A DNA stretch of 64,000 bases, from the NCBI RefSeq assembly GCF_024172085.1, contig NZ_JAMZDZ010000001.1:7998001-8062000 (forward strand), given 5' to 3'. A program made the position numbers and the translations under genes. Positions 57,311-64,000 of this stretch are shown here, piece by piece (position 1 is the first letter of the stretch; every line of letters begins with the position of its first letter). The DNA is from Hamadaea flava. Its GTDB lineage: Bacteria > Actinomycetota > Actinomycetes > Mycobacteriales > Micromonosporaceae. The notes beneath the pieces are model-generated. The model was not told where the DNA came from and searched no databases. It worked only from the letters and a program-made list of their open reading frames with translations.

Positions 57311-58537
57311 ATGCTGACCAGCCCGACCGCACCCGGAGCCGAGGCCGCCTCCGACGAGGGACCTCGGCGGAATCTGGGCGCGCTGCTGCGGCGGCTGCAT
57401 CTGGCCGGTCCGATGTCCCGGGCCGAGCTGGCCGAGGAGATGAACCTCAACCGCAGCACCATCATGGCCCTGACGACCCGGCTGAGCGCCGCCGGTCTCG
57501 TGCGCGAACGGCAACCCGGCGGGCTCGGCCGCTCCGGCCGCCCCTCGCTGGTCGTCACGCCCGCCGCCGATCGCGCGTACGTGCTGGCCTTCGACGTCGC
57601 GGTGGACCGGCTGACCGCCGCCCGGGTGTCGCTCGGCGGGCAGGTGCAGGACCGGCGGATCGCCACCCGGTCGCGTTCCGGGCCCGACCTGGACGCCGTG
57701 GTGGGCGTACTCGCCGAGTTCGGGCGGGACCTGCACCGCGCGGCCCGGCCCGGCGCGGTCTGCGTCGGAGTCGGCGCGTCCTACTGCGGGATGATCCGGC
57801 CAGGCGACGGCACCGTCCGGTACGGGCCCTACCTGGGCTGGGTGGACCAGGCCTTCGGCACCGAACTACGCGACCAGCTCGGGCTGGGGCTGCCGGTCCG
57901 GGTCGGCAACGAGGCGCACCTTGGGGCGTGGGCCGAATATCTGCGGGGCGCCGGCGTCGGCGTACGCAATCTGATCTATCTGCACGGCGACGTGGGTGTG
58001 GGCGGCGGTATCATCGTCGGCGGCGAGGCGCTCGACGGCGAGAGCGGCTACGGCAGCGAACTCGGCCACATGGTGGTCAACCCGCACGACGGCCGGCCGT
58101 GCTCCTGTGGCGCCCGCGGCTGCCTGGAAGCGGAGGTGGGGGAGCGGGCGCTGCTCGACGAGGCCGGCCTGCCCGCCGACGTCATCGGCCGCGAAGCCGT
58201 CCGTGACGTGGTCGAGGCGGCGCTGCGGGGCGACCCGGCGTCGCGGCGGGCGGTCGACCACGTCGGCGACTGGCTCGGCATCGGGGTCGCGAACCTGATC
58301 AACCTGTTCAACCCGGGGATGCTCGTCTTCGGCGGGATCATGCGCGACGTCTACCTGGGCGCCCGCGAACGGGTGGACCGCCGCATCGCCGCCCACGTCC
58401 TGCCGGTCTCCCGGCATCGCGTACGCCTGGAGGTGGCCGCGCTCGGCGACGACACCACCTTGGCCGGGGCGGCCGAACTCGGATTCGCCGATCTGCTGGC
58501 CAACCCCCTCGGAGTCATGGCTTCACTGGACGCCTAA
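57311..58537 (+). CDS. ROK family transcriptional regulator
   Basis: 408 aa. The N-terminal MarR-like winged helix (about 20-75, SRAELAEEMNLNRSTIMALT) is joined to a ROK fold. The zinc-type motif CSCGARGCLEAE and the ATP-loop-like GVGGGIIVGGE are present. Such proteins repress sugar-use genes and respond to a sugar or sugar phosphate. AAGGTGGG lies 6 bp before ATG 57311, better than GTG 57299. No sugar-transport genes lie beside it; a target may be elsewhere. Its stop overlaps that of the convergent PHP gene by three bases. Confidence 0.92.
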   Translation: MLTSPTAPGAEAASDEGPRRNLGALLRRLHLAGPMSRAELAEEMNLNRSTIMALTTRLSAAGLVRERQPGGLGRSGRPSLVVTPAADRAYVLAFDVAVDRLTAARVSLGGQVQDRRIATRSRSGPDLDAVVGVLAEFGRDLHRAARPGAVCVGVGASYCGMIRPGDGTVRYGPYLGWVDQAFGTELRDQLGLGLPVRVGNEAHLGAWAEYLRGAGVGVRNLIYLHGDVGVGGGIIVGGEALDGESGYGSELGHMVVNPHDGRPCSCGARGCLEAEVGERALLDEAGLPADVIGREAVRDVVEAALRGDPASRRAVDHVGDWLGIGVANLINLFNPGMLVFGGIMRDVYLGARERVDRRIAAHVLPVSRHRVRLEVAALGDDTTLAGAAELGFADLLANPLGVMASLDA

Positions 58538-59367
58538 CGGACCCAGAACTCGTAGGGGTGGTGTCCGGGGCGGAAGCCCTGCGCCTCGACCATCGCGGCC
58601 GCCTCGGCGAACTGGAAGGCCAGCCCGGTCGGCTGATGGGCGTCGCTGCCGAAGCCGACCGCCTGCCCGCCCTCGTCGTACCACCAACGGACGATCTCGG
58701 GATTCCTCGGCCCCCGGGTGTTGACCTCCAGCACCCGGCCGCTGTCGGCCAGCGTACGCAGGGCGTGCCGGAACTCGTCCTCGAAGGCGTACGGGTCGAA
58801 GGGCTCGGCGTCGGCCGGCCAGTAGCGGACGGCGTAATCGATGTGAGCCAGTACGCCGAACTCGGCGGCCGTCGTGATCATCGACGGCAACTCGGCCAGA
58901 TAGTCCCGCAGGACGTCGCCGGGCGGGCGTTGCCGGAAGTGAAAGGGCGGCTCGGAAGCCTTGTCAGCCCAGGGAATCGTGTGCAGTGAGCCGAGGATCC
59001 GCTCGAATTCGCCGACGGCCAGCAGCCGCGCAACCTGGTCCCGGTGCCGATGCGGCTCGCCCAGCTCGACGCCGCTGATGATTCGCAGGTCGGGAAACCG
59101 GTGCCGGCAGCGGTCAAGGCTTTCGAGGTAGCCCAGCGCGTCGAAGACGGGCGGGACGACCCGGTCGTCGGCGTCGAGGAGCTTCTTGAGGTGGGGGAAC
59201 GGATCCAGCTCGGCTGGCTCGACCGTCCACTTCGTGTGGTCGACGTGCTCCGTGAACGCGATCGCCGGCAGCCCGAGCGCCACCGCCTGCGCGCAGGTCT
59301 CCTCCATCGCGCCGTGGGGCGCGTCCCACGACCATTCGCTGTGCACGTGCCCGTCGGTCGGCAGCAT
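58534..59367 (-). CDS. PHP-domain phosphatase (histidinol-phosphatase-like)
   Basis: 277 aa. Metal ligands are laid out as in PHP enzymes: DGHVHSEWSWD at the N-terminus, FTEHVDH, SGVELGEPH, GSLHTI, then HIDYAV and GSDAHQPTG. It could be a histidinol-phosphate or other phosphoesterase; true HisK use cannot be asserted because no his genes are nearby. The frame continues 33 codons upstream, but ATG 59367 starts right at the first motif. Confidence 0.88.
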   Translation of the reverse strand: MLPTDGHVHSEWSWDAPHGAMEETCAQAVALGLPAIAFTEHVDHTKWTVEPAELDPFPHLKKLLDADDRVVPPVFDALGYLESLDRCRHRFPDLRIISGVELGEPHRHRDQVARLLAVGEFERILGSLHTIPWADKASEPPFHFRQRPPGDVLRDYLAELPSMITTAAEFGVLAHIDYAVRYWPADAEPFDPYAFEDEFRHALRTLADSGRVLEVNTRGPRNPEIVRWWYDEGGQAVGFGSDAHQPTGLAFQFAEAAAMVEAQGFRPGHHPYEFWVR

Positions 59368-59430
59368 TGCGCCATTCTGCCCCGCCCCCGCCCCCGCGCG
59401 CCCGTGGTCGTGTCGCCAACGGGGTTGTCC

Positions 59431-59457
59431 GCCGGGTGTATACGCCGGGTGTATAGT
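59431..59457 (+). promoter_or_regulatory. PadR promoter with tandem 12-bp repeats
   Basis: GCCGGGTGTATA occurs at 59431-59442 and 59444-59455. The end of the second copy overlaps TATAGT (59452-59457), which lies 7 nt before ATG 59465. The GTATAC half of PadR-type sites is seen at 59438-59443. Binding would block the -10 and give autorepression. Confidence 0.6.
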
Positions 59458-59464
59458 CCTCGGC

Positions 59465-59989
59465 ATGACGGTGCCTCTGACCCTCCTCGGCTTGCTCGAA
59501 CGCGAACCGAGTCACGGATACGAGCTGAAGCGGGACTACGACGCCTACTTCGGGCGCGGGCGGCCGCTGCCGTTCGGCCAGGTGTACGCCACCCTCAGCC
59601 GGCTGGCCCGGGACGGCAAGGTCGTCATCAGCGACGTCGGCAAGGGCGACGGCCCGGACCGCAAGCGCTACATCATCACCGACGTCGGCGCGACCGAGGT
59701 CGACGCCTGGCTGACCGAGCCCGTCGAGCCCGAGCCGCACCTGCAGACCATTCTCTTCTCGAAGGTGGTGCTGGCGCTCATGCTCGGCCGGCCCGCCGAG
59801 GAGTACCTCGACACCCAGCGGCGCGCCCACATGCAGCGGATGCGCGAGCTCACCGAGATCCGGCGCAGCGGCGGCATGGTGGACGCCCTGCTCGCCGACC
59901 ACGGCCTGTTCCACCTCGAAGCCGACCTGCGCTGGATCGACCTGACCGCCGCCCGGCTCGACACGCTGGCGAAGGAGATCCGCCGATGA
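59465..59989 (+). CDS. PadR family transcriptional regulator
   Basis: 174 aa. A PadR winged helix (LTLLGLLEREPSHGYELKRD, then PFGQVYATLSRLARDGKVVI and the wing DRKRYIITDVGATEVDAW) precedes a C-terminal coiled-coil dimerisation domain. It is the first gene of a PadR-ATPase-permease operon and overlaps the ABC ATPase gene by 4 bp (ATGA). Such PadR proteins commonly repress the transporter they sit beside and sense its substrate. The transcript appears leaderless. Confidence 0.93.
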   Translation: MTVPLTLLGLLEREPSHGYELKRDYDAYFGRGRPLPFGQVYATLSRLARDGKVVISDVGKGDGPDRKRYIITDVGATEVDAWLTEPVEPEPHLQTILFSKVVLALMLGRPAEEYLDTQRRAHMQRMRELTEIRRSGGMVDALLADHGLFHLEADLRWIDLTAARLDTLAKEIRR

Positions 59990-60666
59990 CCGCCCTGATC
60001 GAGGCCCGCGACGTCACGCTGTCCTTCGGCGAGACCCCGGCCCTGCGCGGCGCGTCCTTCCGGGCCGAGGCCGGCGAGATCGTCGCGGTCATGGGACCGA
60101 GCGGCTCCGGCAAGAGCACCCTGCTGCACTGCCTCGCAGGCATCCTCGTGCCCGACTCCGGCGAGGTGACCTTCACCGGGGACCGGATCGACCAGATGTC
60201 CGAGACCCGCCGCAGCGCGCTGCGGCGCGACCGGTTCGGCTTCGTCTTCCAGTTCGGCCAGCTGGTGCCCGAGTTGACCGCCCAGGAGAACGTCGCGCTG
60301 CCGCTGCTGCTGGGGGGCGTACGCCGGGCGGCGGCGATGGAACGTGCCCGCGTCTGGTTCGAGCGACTCGGTCTGTCCGGAATGGAGGGTCGCCGGTCGG
60401 GTGAGCTGTCGGGCGGGCAGGCACAGCGGGTCGCGCTTGGCCGAGCCTTGGTCGCCGAACCCGAGGTGCTGTTCGCCGACGAGCCGACCGGCGCTCTGGA
60501 CTCGCTGACCGGCGAGCAGGTCATGGAGTTGCTCGTCGGCTCGGCCAGGGAACAGGGCACCACCGTCGTCCTGGTCACGCATGAGCCCCGCGTCGCCGCG
60601 TACGCCGACCGCGAGGTCATCGTCCGGGACGGCCGTGTCGCGATGACCGAAGGCGTCGCGTCGTGA
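59986..60666 (+). CDS. ABC transporter ATP-binding protein (MacB/LolD type)
   Basis: 226 aa, one ABC ATPase domain. Walker A GPSGSGKST (about 37-45), a Q-loop (VFQFGQLVPELTAQENV), signature LSGGQAQR and Walker B VLFADEPT, then the switch His (VTHEP). The sequence fits the LolD/MacB/FtsE subfamily that energises FtsX-type permeases and works by mechanotransmission rather than classical transport. It overlaps both neighbours by 4 bp, so all three proteins are translationally coupled. Confidence 0.95.
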   Translation: MTALIEARDVTLSFGETPALRGASFRAEAGEIVAVMGPSGSGKSTLLHCLAGILVPDSGEVTFTGDRIDQMSETRRSALRRDRFGFVFQFGQLVPELTAQENVALPLLLGGVRRAAAMERARVWFERLGLSGMEGRRSGELSGGQAQRVALGRALVAEPEVLFADEPTGALDSLTGEQVMELLVGSAREQGTTVVLVTHEPRVAAYADREVIVRDGRVAMTEGVAS

Positions 60667-62873
60667 TCCGGCTCGGTCTGCGCTTCGCCGTCGCCGGCGG
60701 CCGGGAAGCCGTGGTCCGGCTGATCACGATCGCCGCCGCCGTCGCGCTCGGGGTCGGCCTCGTGCTGGCCACGCTCGCCGCGATGAACGCCGTCCATTCG
60801 CTCAACCACCGGTACGCGTGGATGAACACCGGCCTCGCCCCGGCGACCGCCATCGACGCCGTGCACGCCGACCCGTTGTGGTGGGCCCCGCGCGAAGACT
60901 TCTACGACGCGGACTCCATCGCGCGGGTCGACGTCGCGGCGACCGGCCCCGACTCGCCGATCCCGCCGGGCCTGACCCGGCTGCCCACCGCCGGGGAGTA
61001 CTTCGTCTCCCCGAAGATGCACGACCTGCTCGCCAAAGCGCCGTCCGAGCTGCTCGGCGAGCGGTTCCCCGGCCACGAGGCCGGCATCATCGGCGACGCC
61101 GCGCTGCCGTCGCCCACCTCGCTCGTGATCATCATCGGGCATGATCCGGCCGAGGCCGCCAAGCTGCCGAACGCCCAGCAGGTCACCAGCATCTTCGGCA
61201 CCTCGCCGGAGGACTGCGCCAGCTGCATCGTCGGCTATCGGTCGGCCGGATTCGACCTCATCCTCGGCGTCGTCGCCGGAGCGCTGCTGTTCCCCGTGCT
61301 CATCTTCATCGGCACCGCGACCCGGCTCACCGCAGCCCGTCGGGAACAGCGGTACGCGGCCATGCGGCTGATCGGCGCGACGAGCGGGCAGATCTCGAAG
61401 ATGGCGGTCGTCGAGGCCGCTGTCGCCGCCGCCATCGGCACGCTCGTCGGCTTCGGCGTCTTCCTCGTCCTGCGAAGGCCGTTGGCGGCGATCCCCTTCA
61501 CCGGCGCCCCATTCTTTCCGGAGGACATGTCCCTGACGGTCGCCAACGTGTTGTGGGTGGCGGCGGGCGTACCGGCGGCGGCGCTCGTCGTGGCCTGGCT
61601 GTCGCTGCGTCGCGTACGCGTCTCGCCGTTGGGTGTGACGCGGCGGGTCACCCCGAAGCCGCCGCGGGCGTACCGGCTTATCCCGCTCGTGGCCGGCCTG
61701 GCCTGGCTCTACTACCTGAACGGCCACCGGCCCGACACCAGCATCAAGCAGGTCGCCGTGTTCCTGCCCGGCTTCCTCGTGGTCATGTCCGGACTGGTGC
61801 TCGCCGGACCCTGGCTGACCATGGTCGGCTCCCGGCTGCTGGCCCGTCGGGCGCAGCGACCGGCCACCCTGATCGCCGCCCGGCGGCTGTCGGACAATCC
61901 GCAAGCCGGCTTCCGGGCGGTCAGCGGACTTGTCCTCGCGATGTTCGTGACCAGCGTGGCGGTCGGTGCCATCGGCACTATCAAGGAGGACCGCGACGCG
62001 CTCGTGTACGGCTTCGAGAACGGCTACGTGCGGCAGCTGTTCTGGCCGGGACCCGGGCCCACCGGTACGCCGGCGGTGACTGATCAGCTCAAGACGATCG
62101 CCGGGGTGAGCGACGTGTTCTTCCTGCGCTCCAACCCCGGCTTCGGCCCGGATCAGCCCGGCAAGTATGGCGACCAGCCGTACGTGATCGCCTGCGCCGA
62201 CCTGGCCCGTCATCCTGAACTGGGCAGCTGTCCCGCCGGCGCCGAAGCGGTAGCGATATCCGACTTCGGAATTCCGAAGGGCATGCCGGTGCCGCCCTGG
62301 CCGGCGGCGGCGATCACCGCCGAGGAACTGGAGCGGCTGCCGATCGCCTCGATCCAGGTCGCCAACGACGGCTCCATCGGCGCGGTCGAACGGAGCCGGA
62401 CGCTGCTCGAAGCCGCGTTCACCGGTGTGCACCGCCCGATCGCCGATCGCGACTACACCAAGGACACGACGAACATGTTCACCGGCTGGGTGCAGCTGGC
62501 CAACGTGATCATCCTGGCCAGCCTGCCGATCGCCGGATGCAGCCTGGCCGCCAGCGTCGCCGGTGGCCTCAGCGACCGCAAGCGGCCCTTCAGCCTGCTG
62601 CGGCTGACCGGCGTCTCGCTGCGCACGCTTCGGCGGGTCGTGCTGCTGGAGAGCGTCCTGCCGATGATGGTGGTGGCTGTCGTGGCCATCGGCGTGGGGT
62701 TGCTGTCGGCCCAGCTGTTCCTGCGGGCGCAGATGCACACGACGCTCGTGCCGCCGGGCTGGGACTACTACGCCATGGTCGCGGTCGGCCTGGTCCTGTC
62801 GCTCGCGGTCATCGGCGGCACCCTGCCGTTGCTGCGCCGGATGACCGGCCCGGAGGTCGCACGCAACGAGTGA
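60663..62873 (+). CDS. FtsX-type ABC permease
   Basis: 736 aa. Membrane helices at about 20-42, about 200-220, 245-275, 285-310, 340-360, 420-445, then three more near 600-735. Two FtsX domains flank a large extracytoplasmic region (about 460-600), typical of the long, single-polypeptide MacB/YknZ-like permeases of actinobacteria. With the upstream ATPase it probably exports or removes lipophilic compounds or peptides from the membrane, perhaps antimicrobials. GTG 60663 overlaps the ATPase stop (GTGA). Confidence 0.9.
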   Translation: MIRLGLRFAVAGGREAVVRLITIAAAVALGVGLVLATLAAMNAVHSLNHRYAWMNTGLAPATAIDAVHADPLWWAPREDFYDADSIARVDVAATGPDSPIPPGLTRLPTAGEYFVSPKMHDLLAKAPSELLGERFPGHEAGIIGDAALPSPTSLVIIIGHDPAEAAKLPNAQQVTSIFGTSPEDCASCIVGYRSAGFDLILGVVAGALLFPVLIFIGTATRLTAARREQRYAAMRLIGATSGQISKMAVVEAAVAAAIGTLVGFGVFLVLRRPLAAIPFTGAPFFPEDMSLTVANVLWVAAGVPAAALVVAWLSLRRVRVSPLGVTRRVTPKPPRAYRLIPLVAGLAWLYYLNGHRPDTSIKQVAVFLPGFLVVMSGLVLAGPWLTMVGSRLLARRAQRPATLIAARRLSDNPQAGFRAVSGLVLAMFVTSVAVGAIGTIKEDRDALVYGFENGYVRQLFWPGPGPTGTPAVTDQLKTIAGVSDVFFLRSNPGFGPDQPGKYGDQPYVIACADLARHPELGSCPAGAEAVAISDFGIPKGMPVPPWPAAAITAEELERLPIASIQVANDGSIGAVERSRTLLEAAFTGVHRPIADRDYTKDTTNMFTGWVQLANVIILASLPIAGCSLAASVAGGLSDRKRPFSLLRLTGVSLRTLRRVVLLESVLPMMVVAVVAIGVGLLSAQLFLRAQMHTTLVPPGWDYYAMVAVGLVLSLAVIGGTLPLLRRMTGPEVARNE

Positions 62874-62919
62874 CACGCTGCTCACGGGCCAAAAGCGAGC
62901 CACGGGTACGCCGTGGGAT

Positions 62920-62935
62920 TCGAACAAATGTTCCC
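62920..62935. promoter_or_regulatory. Weak LexA (SOS) box
   Basis: TCGAAC-AAAT-GTTCCC matches the actinobacterial LexA box TCGAAC-N4-GTTCGA in 10 of 12 defined positions. It is 43 bp upstream of a better site. Confidence 0.5.
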
Positions 62936-62953
62936 GACACGCGGGACCAGCTC

Positions 62954-62982
62954 TTGACGGTGTCGTACCTGTGTTCGATAGT
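62954..62982 (+). promoter_or_regulatory. Consensus promoter with embedded LexA (SOS) box
   Basis: TTGACG (62954-62959), a 17-bp spacer and GATAGT (62977-62982) form a good housekeeping promoter. TCGTAC-CTGT-GTTCGA (62963-62978) matches 11 of 12 LexA-box positions and sits between the two elements, overlapping the -10. Only 6 nt separate the -10 from GTG 62989. Confidence 0.75.
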
Positions 62983-62988
62983 CGTCGG

Positions 62989-63294
62989 GTGGACACGGAA
63001 CGGGAATCGACCCCCTGGTCCGACGGCACCCGACGGGTGCGCCGCTGGATCGGCCGGGGCAAGCTGTCTGATGAGAAGATGACGATCACGCTGGGCGTCC
63101 TGCCCGACGGCCGCTGGTTCGTCGGCTCGGCCCAGGCGAGCTGGACCATGTGGCAGCCGTTCGACCGGGAGCAGGACGCGGTCGCCGTGGCCGAGCGTCT
63201 CGCGGCCGGCATGCGCGAAGCGCCGGTGCACCGCGAGCCGGCGGTGTATCGCTCGGTGGCGGCCGTCCCCGATTTGGTCGGAGTCGCAGCCTAG
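62989..63294 (+). CDS. 101-aa protein of unknown function, probably SOS-controlled
   Basis: 101 aa, soluble, basic N-terminal third (WSDGTRRVRRWIGRGK) and a central beta-rich part (TITLGVLPDGRWFVGSAQAS). No family is recognised. GTG 62989 is chosen because it lies 6 nt past the -10 of a promoter that carries a LexA box; GTG 62971 would lie inside the LexA box. The stop is 10 bp before the AlkZ-like gene, so the two are probably co-transcribed and expressed on DNA damage. Confidence 0.65.
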   Translation: MDTERESTPWSDGTRRVRRWIGRGKLSDEKMTITLGVLPDGRWFVGSAQASWTMWQPFDREQDAVAVAERLAAGMREAPVHREPAVYRSVAAVPDLVGVAA

Positions 63295-63297
63295 GCT
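63292..63297 (+). promoter_or_regulatory. -10 element overlapping the previous stop codon
   Basis: TAGGCT begins with the TAG stop of the 101-aa gene and ends 7 nt before GTG 63305. It could drive a leaderless transcript of the glycosylase gene alone. Confidence 0.45.
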
Positions 63298-63304
63298 GGA
63301 CCGG

Positions 63305-64000
63305 GTGATCATCACCTGGGACCGAGCATTCGCCTGGCGCATGCGCCGTCACCTGCTCGACCGTCCGGCTCGCGGCACCTCCGCCGTCGACGTCGCGCAT
63401 CGGCTCTGTGGCGTGCAGGCCCAGGTGGCCTCCAGCGCCGAGCAGGCGATCGCGGCCCGGCAGGCCACCGCGCCGGCCGGCCAGGTCGCCCAGGCGCTGC
63501 GGGACCGCAAGCTGGTGAAGACCTGGGCGATGCGGGGCACGCTGCACCTGCTGACCCCAGCCGACACTCCGGCCTTGCTGGCTCTGATGGCCGCGACCAA
63601 GACCTGGGAGAAACCGGTCTGGCAGCGCAACTTCGTTACCGCGGCCCAACTGGCCGCGATCACCGAGGCCGCCTGGACCGCCCTGGACGGCGCCGCCCTG
63701 ACCCGGGAGCAGCTCAGCCAGGCCGTCCTCGAGCGCAGCTCCGACCCCTCGCTCGCCGAGCATTTGGCATCCGGCTGGGGCGCGGTGCTCAAACCGCTGG
63801 CGTACCAGGGATTGCTCGTCTACGGGCCGAGCGACGGCAGCCGGGTCACCTTCACCCGGCCCGACACCTACCTCGACGGCTGGCCCGGCCTGCCCGACAC
63901 GGCTGAGGCTGCGCGCGTGGCCATCCCGGCCTACCTGGGTGCGTACGGTCCGGCCGCGCCCGAGGCATTCAATCAGTGGATCGCGCGCGGTGTGCTGCGC
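63305..64000 (+). CDS. AlkZ-like (HTH_42) DNA glycosylase, 3' end beyond the window
   Basis: The first 232 codons of a winged-helix DNA-binding protein of the HTH_42/AlkZ-YcaQ superfamily. CGVQAQVAS gives Q38-x-Q40, the QxQ catalytic motif of AlkZ-type interstrand-crosslink glycosylases; YcaQ/AlkX-type enzymes have QxD. LVKTWAMRGTLHLLTP follows, as in the family. AlkZ-like enzymes excise bulky alkyl adducts and crosslinked bases; some protect producers of DNA-alkylating antibiotics. GTG 63305 has TAGGCT 7 nt before it. The frame is open to the last base. Confidence 0.8.
   Translation, partial: MIITWDRAFAWRMRRHLLDRPARGTSAVDVAHRLCGVQAQVASSAEQAIAARQATAPAGQVAQALRDRKLVKTWAMRGTLHLLTPADTPALLALMAATKTWEKPVWQRNFVTAAQLAAITEAAWTALDGAALTREQLSQAVLERSSDPSLAEHLASGWGAVLKPLAYQGLLVYGPSDGSRVTFTRPDTYLDGWPGLPDTAEAARVAIPAYLGAYGPAAPEAFNQWIARGVLR

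Noticed and set aside
59850-63212. A 1120-aa minus-strand frame, and a similar one at 9497-12436
   Set aside because: These lie antisense to well-supported genes (ABC operon, LuxR-type gene) and have Arg/Gly/Asp-rich low-complexity sequence, typical of shadow frames in GC-rich DNA.
1-64000. Mobile element, prophage or genomic-island boundary
   Set aside because: No transposase, integrase, tRNA or flanking repeat pair was found; base composition looks uniform by eye.

Overview
The window is about 70% G+C chromosomal DNA from an actinomycete. Codon use is strongly G/C at third positions, GTACGC/CGTACG words recur, and many genes start with GTG or TTG. Gene families (Spo0M-like protein, LuxR-type AAA regulators, SARP-like XRE/NB-ARC/TPR regulator, S8 peptidases, QxQ-type AlkZ-like glycosylase) fit a filamentous actinobacterium. 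Micromonosporaceae (Actinoplanes/Catellatospora-like) is my best guess; this is inference, since no rRNA or tRNA lies in the window. I see no CRISPR array, prophage or insertion sequence. It reads as an accessory chromosomal arm with many regulator/target pairs, secreted proteins and several broken genes.

Layout. 1-8.5 kb: an XRE regulator, a GT-C membrane glycosyltransferase, a TetR-controlled pair (membrane protein and SnoaL-like cyclase), a membrane GGDEF cyclase, and a MarR/BBE-type flavin oxidase divergent pair. 8.5-9.1 kb: scar of a deleted divergent AraC/NmrA pair. 9.2-12.1 kb: a large LuxR (LAL) regulator. 12.4-18.1 kb: a secreted subtilase followed immediately by a subtilase-like protein that lacks the catalytic domain. 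18.1-23.1 kb: CPBP protease, sortase-anchored Ig-repeat protein, FUSC transporter, GNAT enzyme and a Cys-rich small protein. 23.2-28.5 kb: a second LAL regulator with internal tandem repeats, then an epoxide hydrolase and an alpha/beta hydrolase; a 20-bp motif is shared by the regulator and epoxide hydrolase promoter regions.

28.6-41.3 kb: WD40/TPR protein, MerR and Spo0M-like protein, a gamma-glutamylcyclotransferase remnant, HxlR with a DHFR-like and an MBL-fold gene, a secreted Ig-like protein, a vanadium-type haloperoxidase/PAP2 enzyme, a CBS-like/EAL protein and a secreted ParB-fold protein. 41.4-48.8 kb: ArsR-SulP operon, a STAS/HATPase/winged-helix triple fusion divergent from a WD40 protein, an SsuD-type monooxygenase and a tachylectin-like propeller. 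48.8-59.4 kb: XRE-NB-ARC-TPR and AraC regulators, a secreted EEP nuclease/phosphatase and a GH43-like enzyme, a MerR-GyrI pair, a small secreted four-Cys protein, a nucleotidyltransferase, a ROK regulator and a PHP phosphatase. 59.4-62.9 kb: PadR-ABC-FtsX efflux operon. 62.9-64 kb: a LexA-box promoter driving a 101-aa protein and an AlkZ-like DNA glycosylase that runs off the window.

The strongest points for follow-up are the SOS-box/AlkZ-like unit at the right edge, the STAS-HATPase-OmpR-type fusion (43.5-44.7 kb), the subtilase with its catalytic-domain-less neighbour, and a set of apparently leaderless genes whose -10 elements sit 6-8 nt before the start codon. Start sites below were chosen from ribosome-binding sites or such -10 elements, so several differ from the longest possible reading frame.
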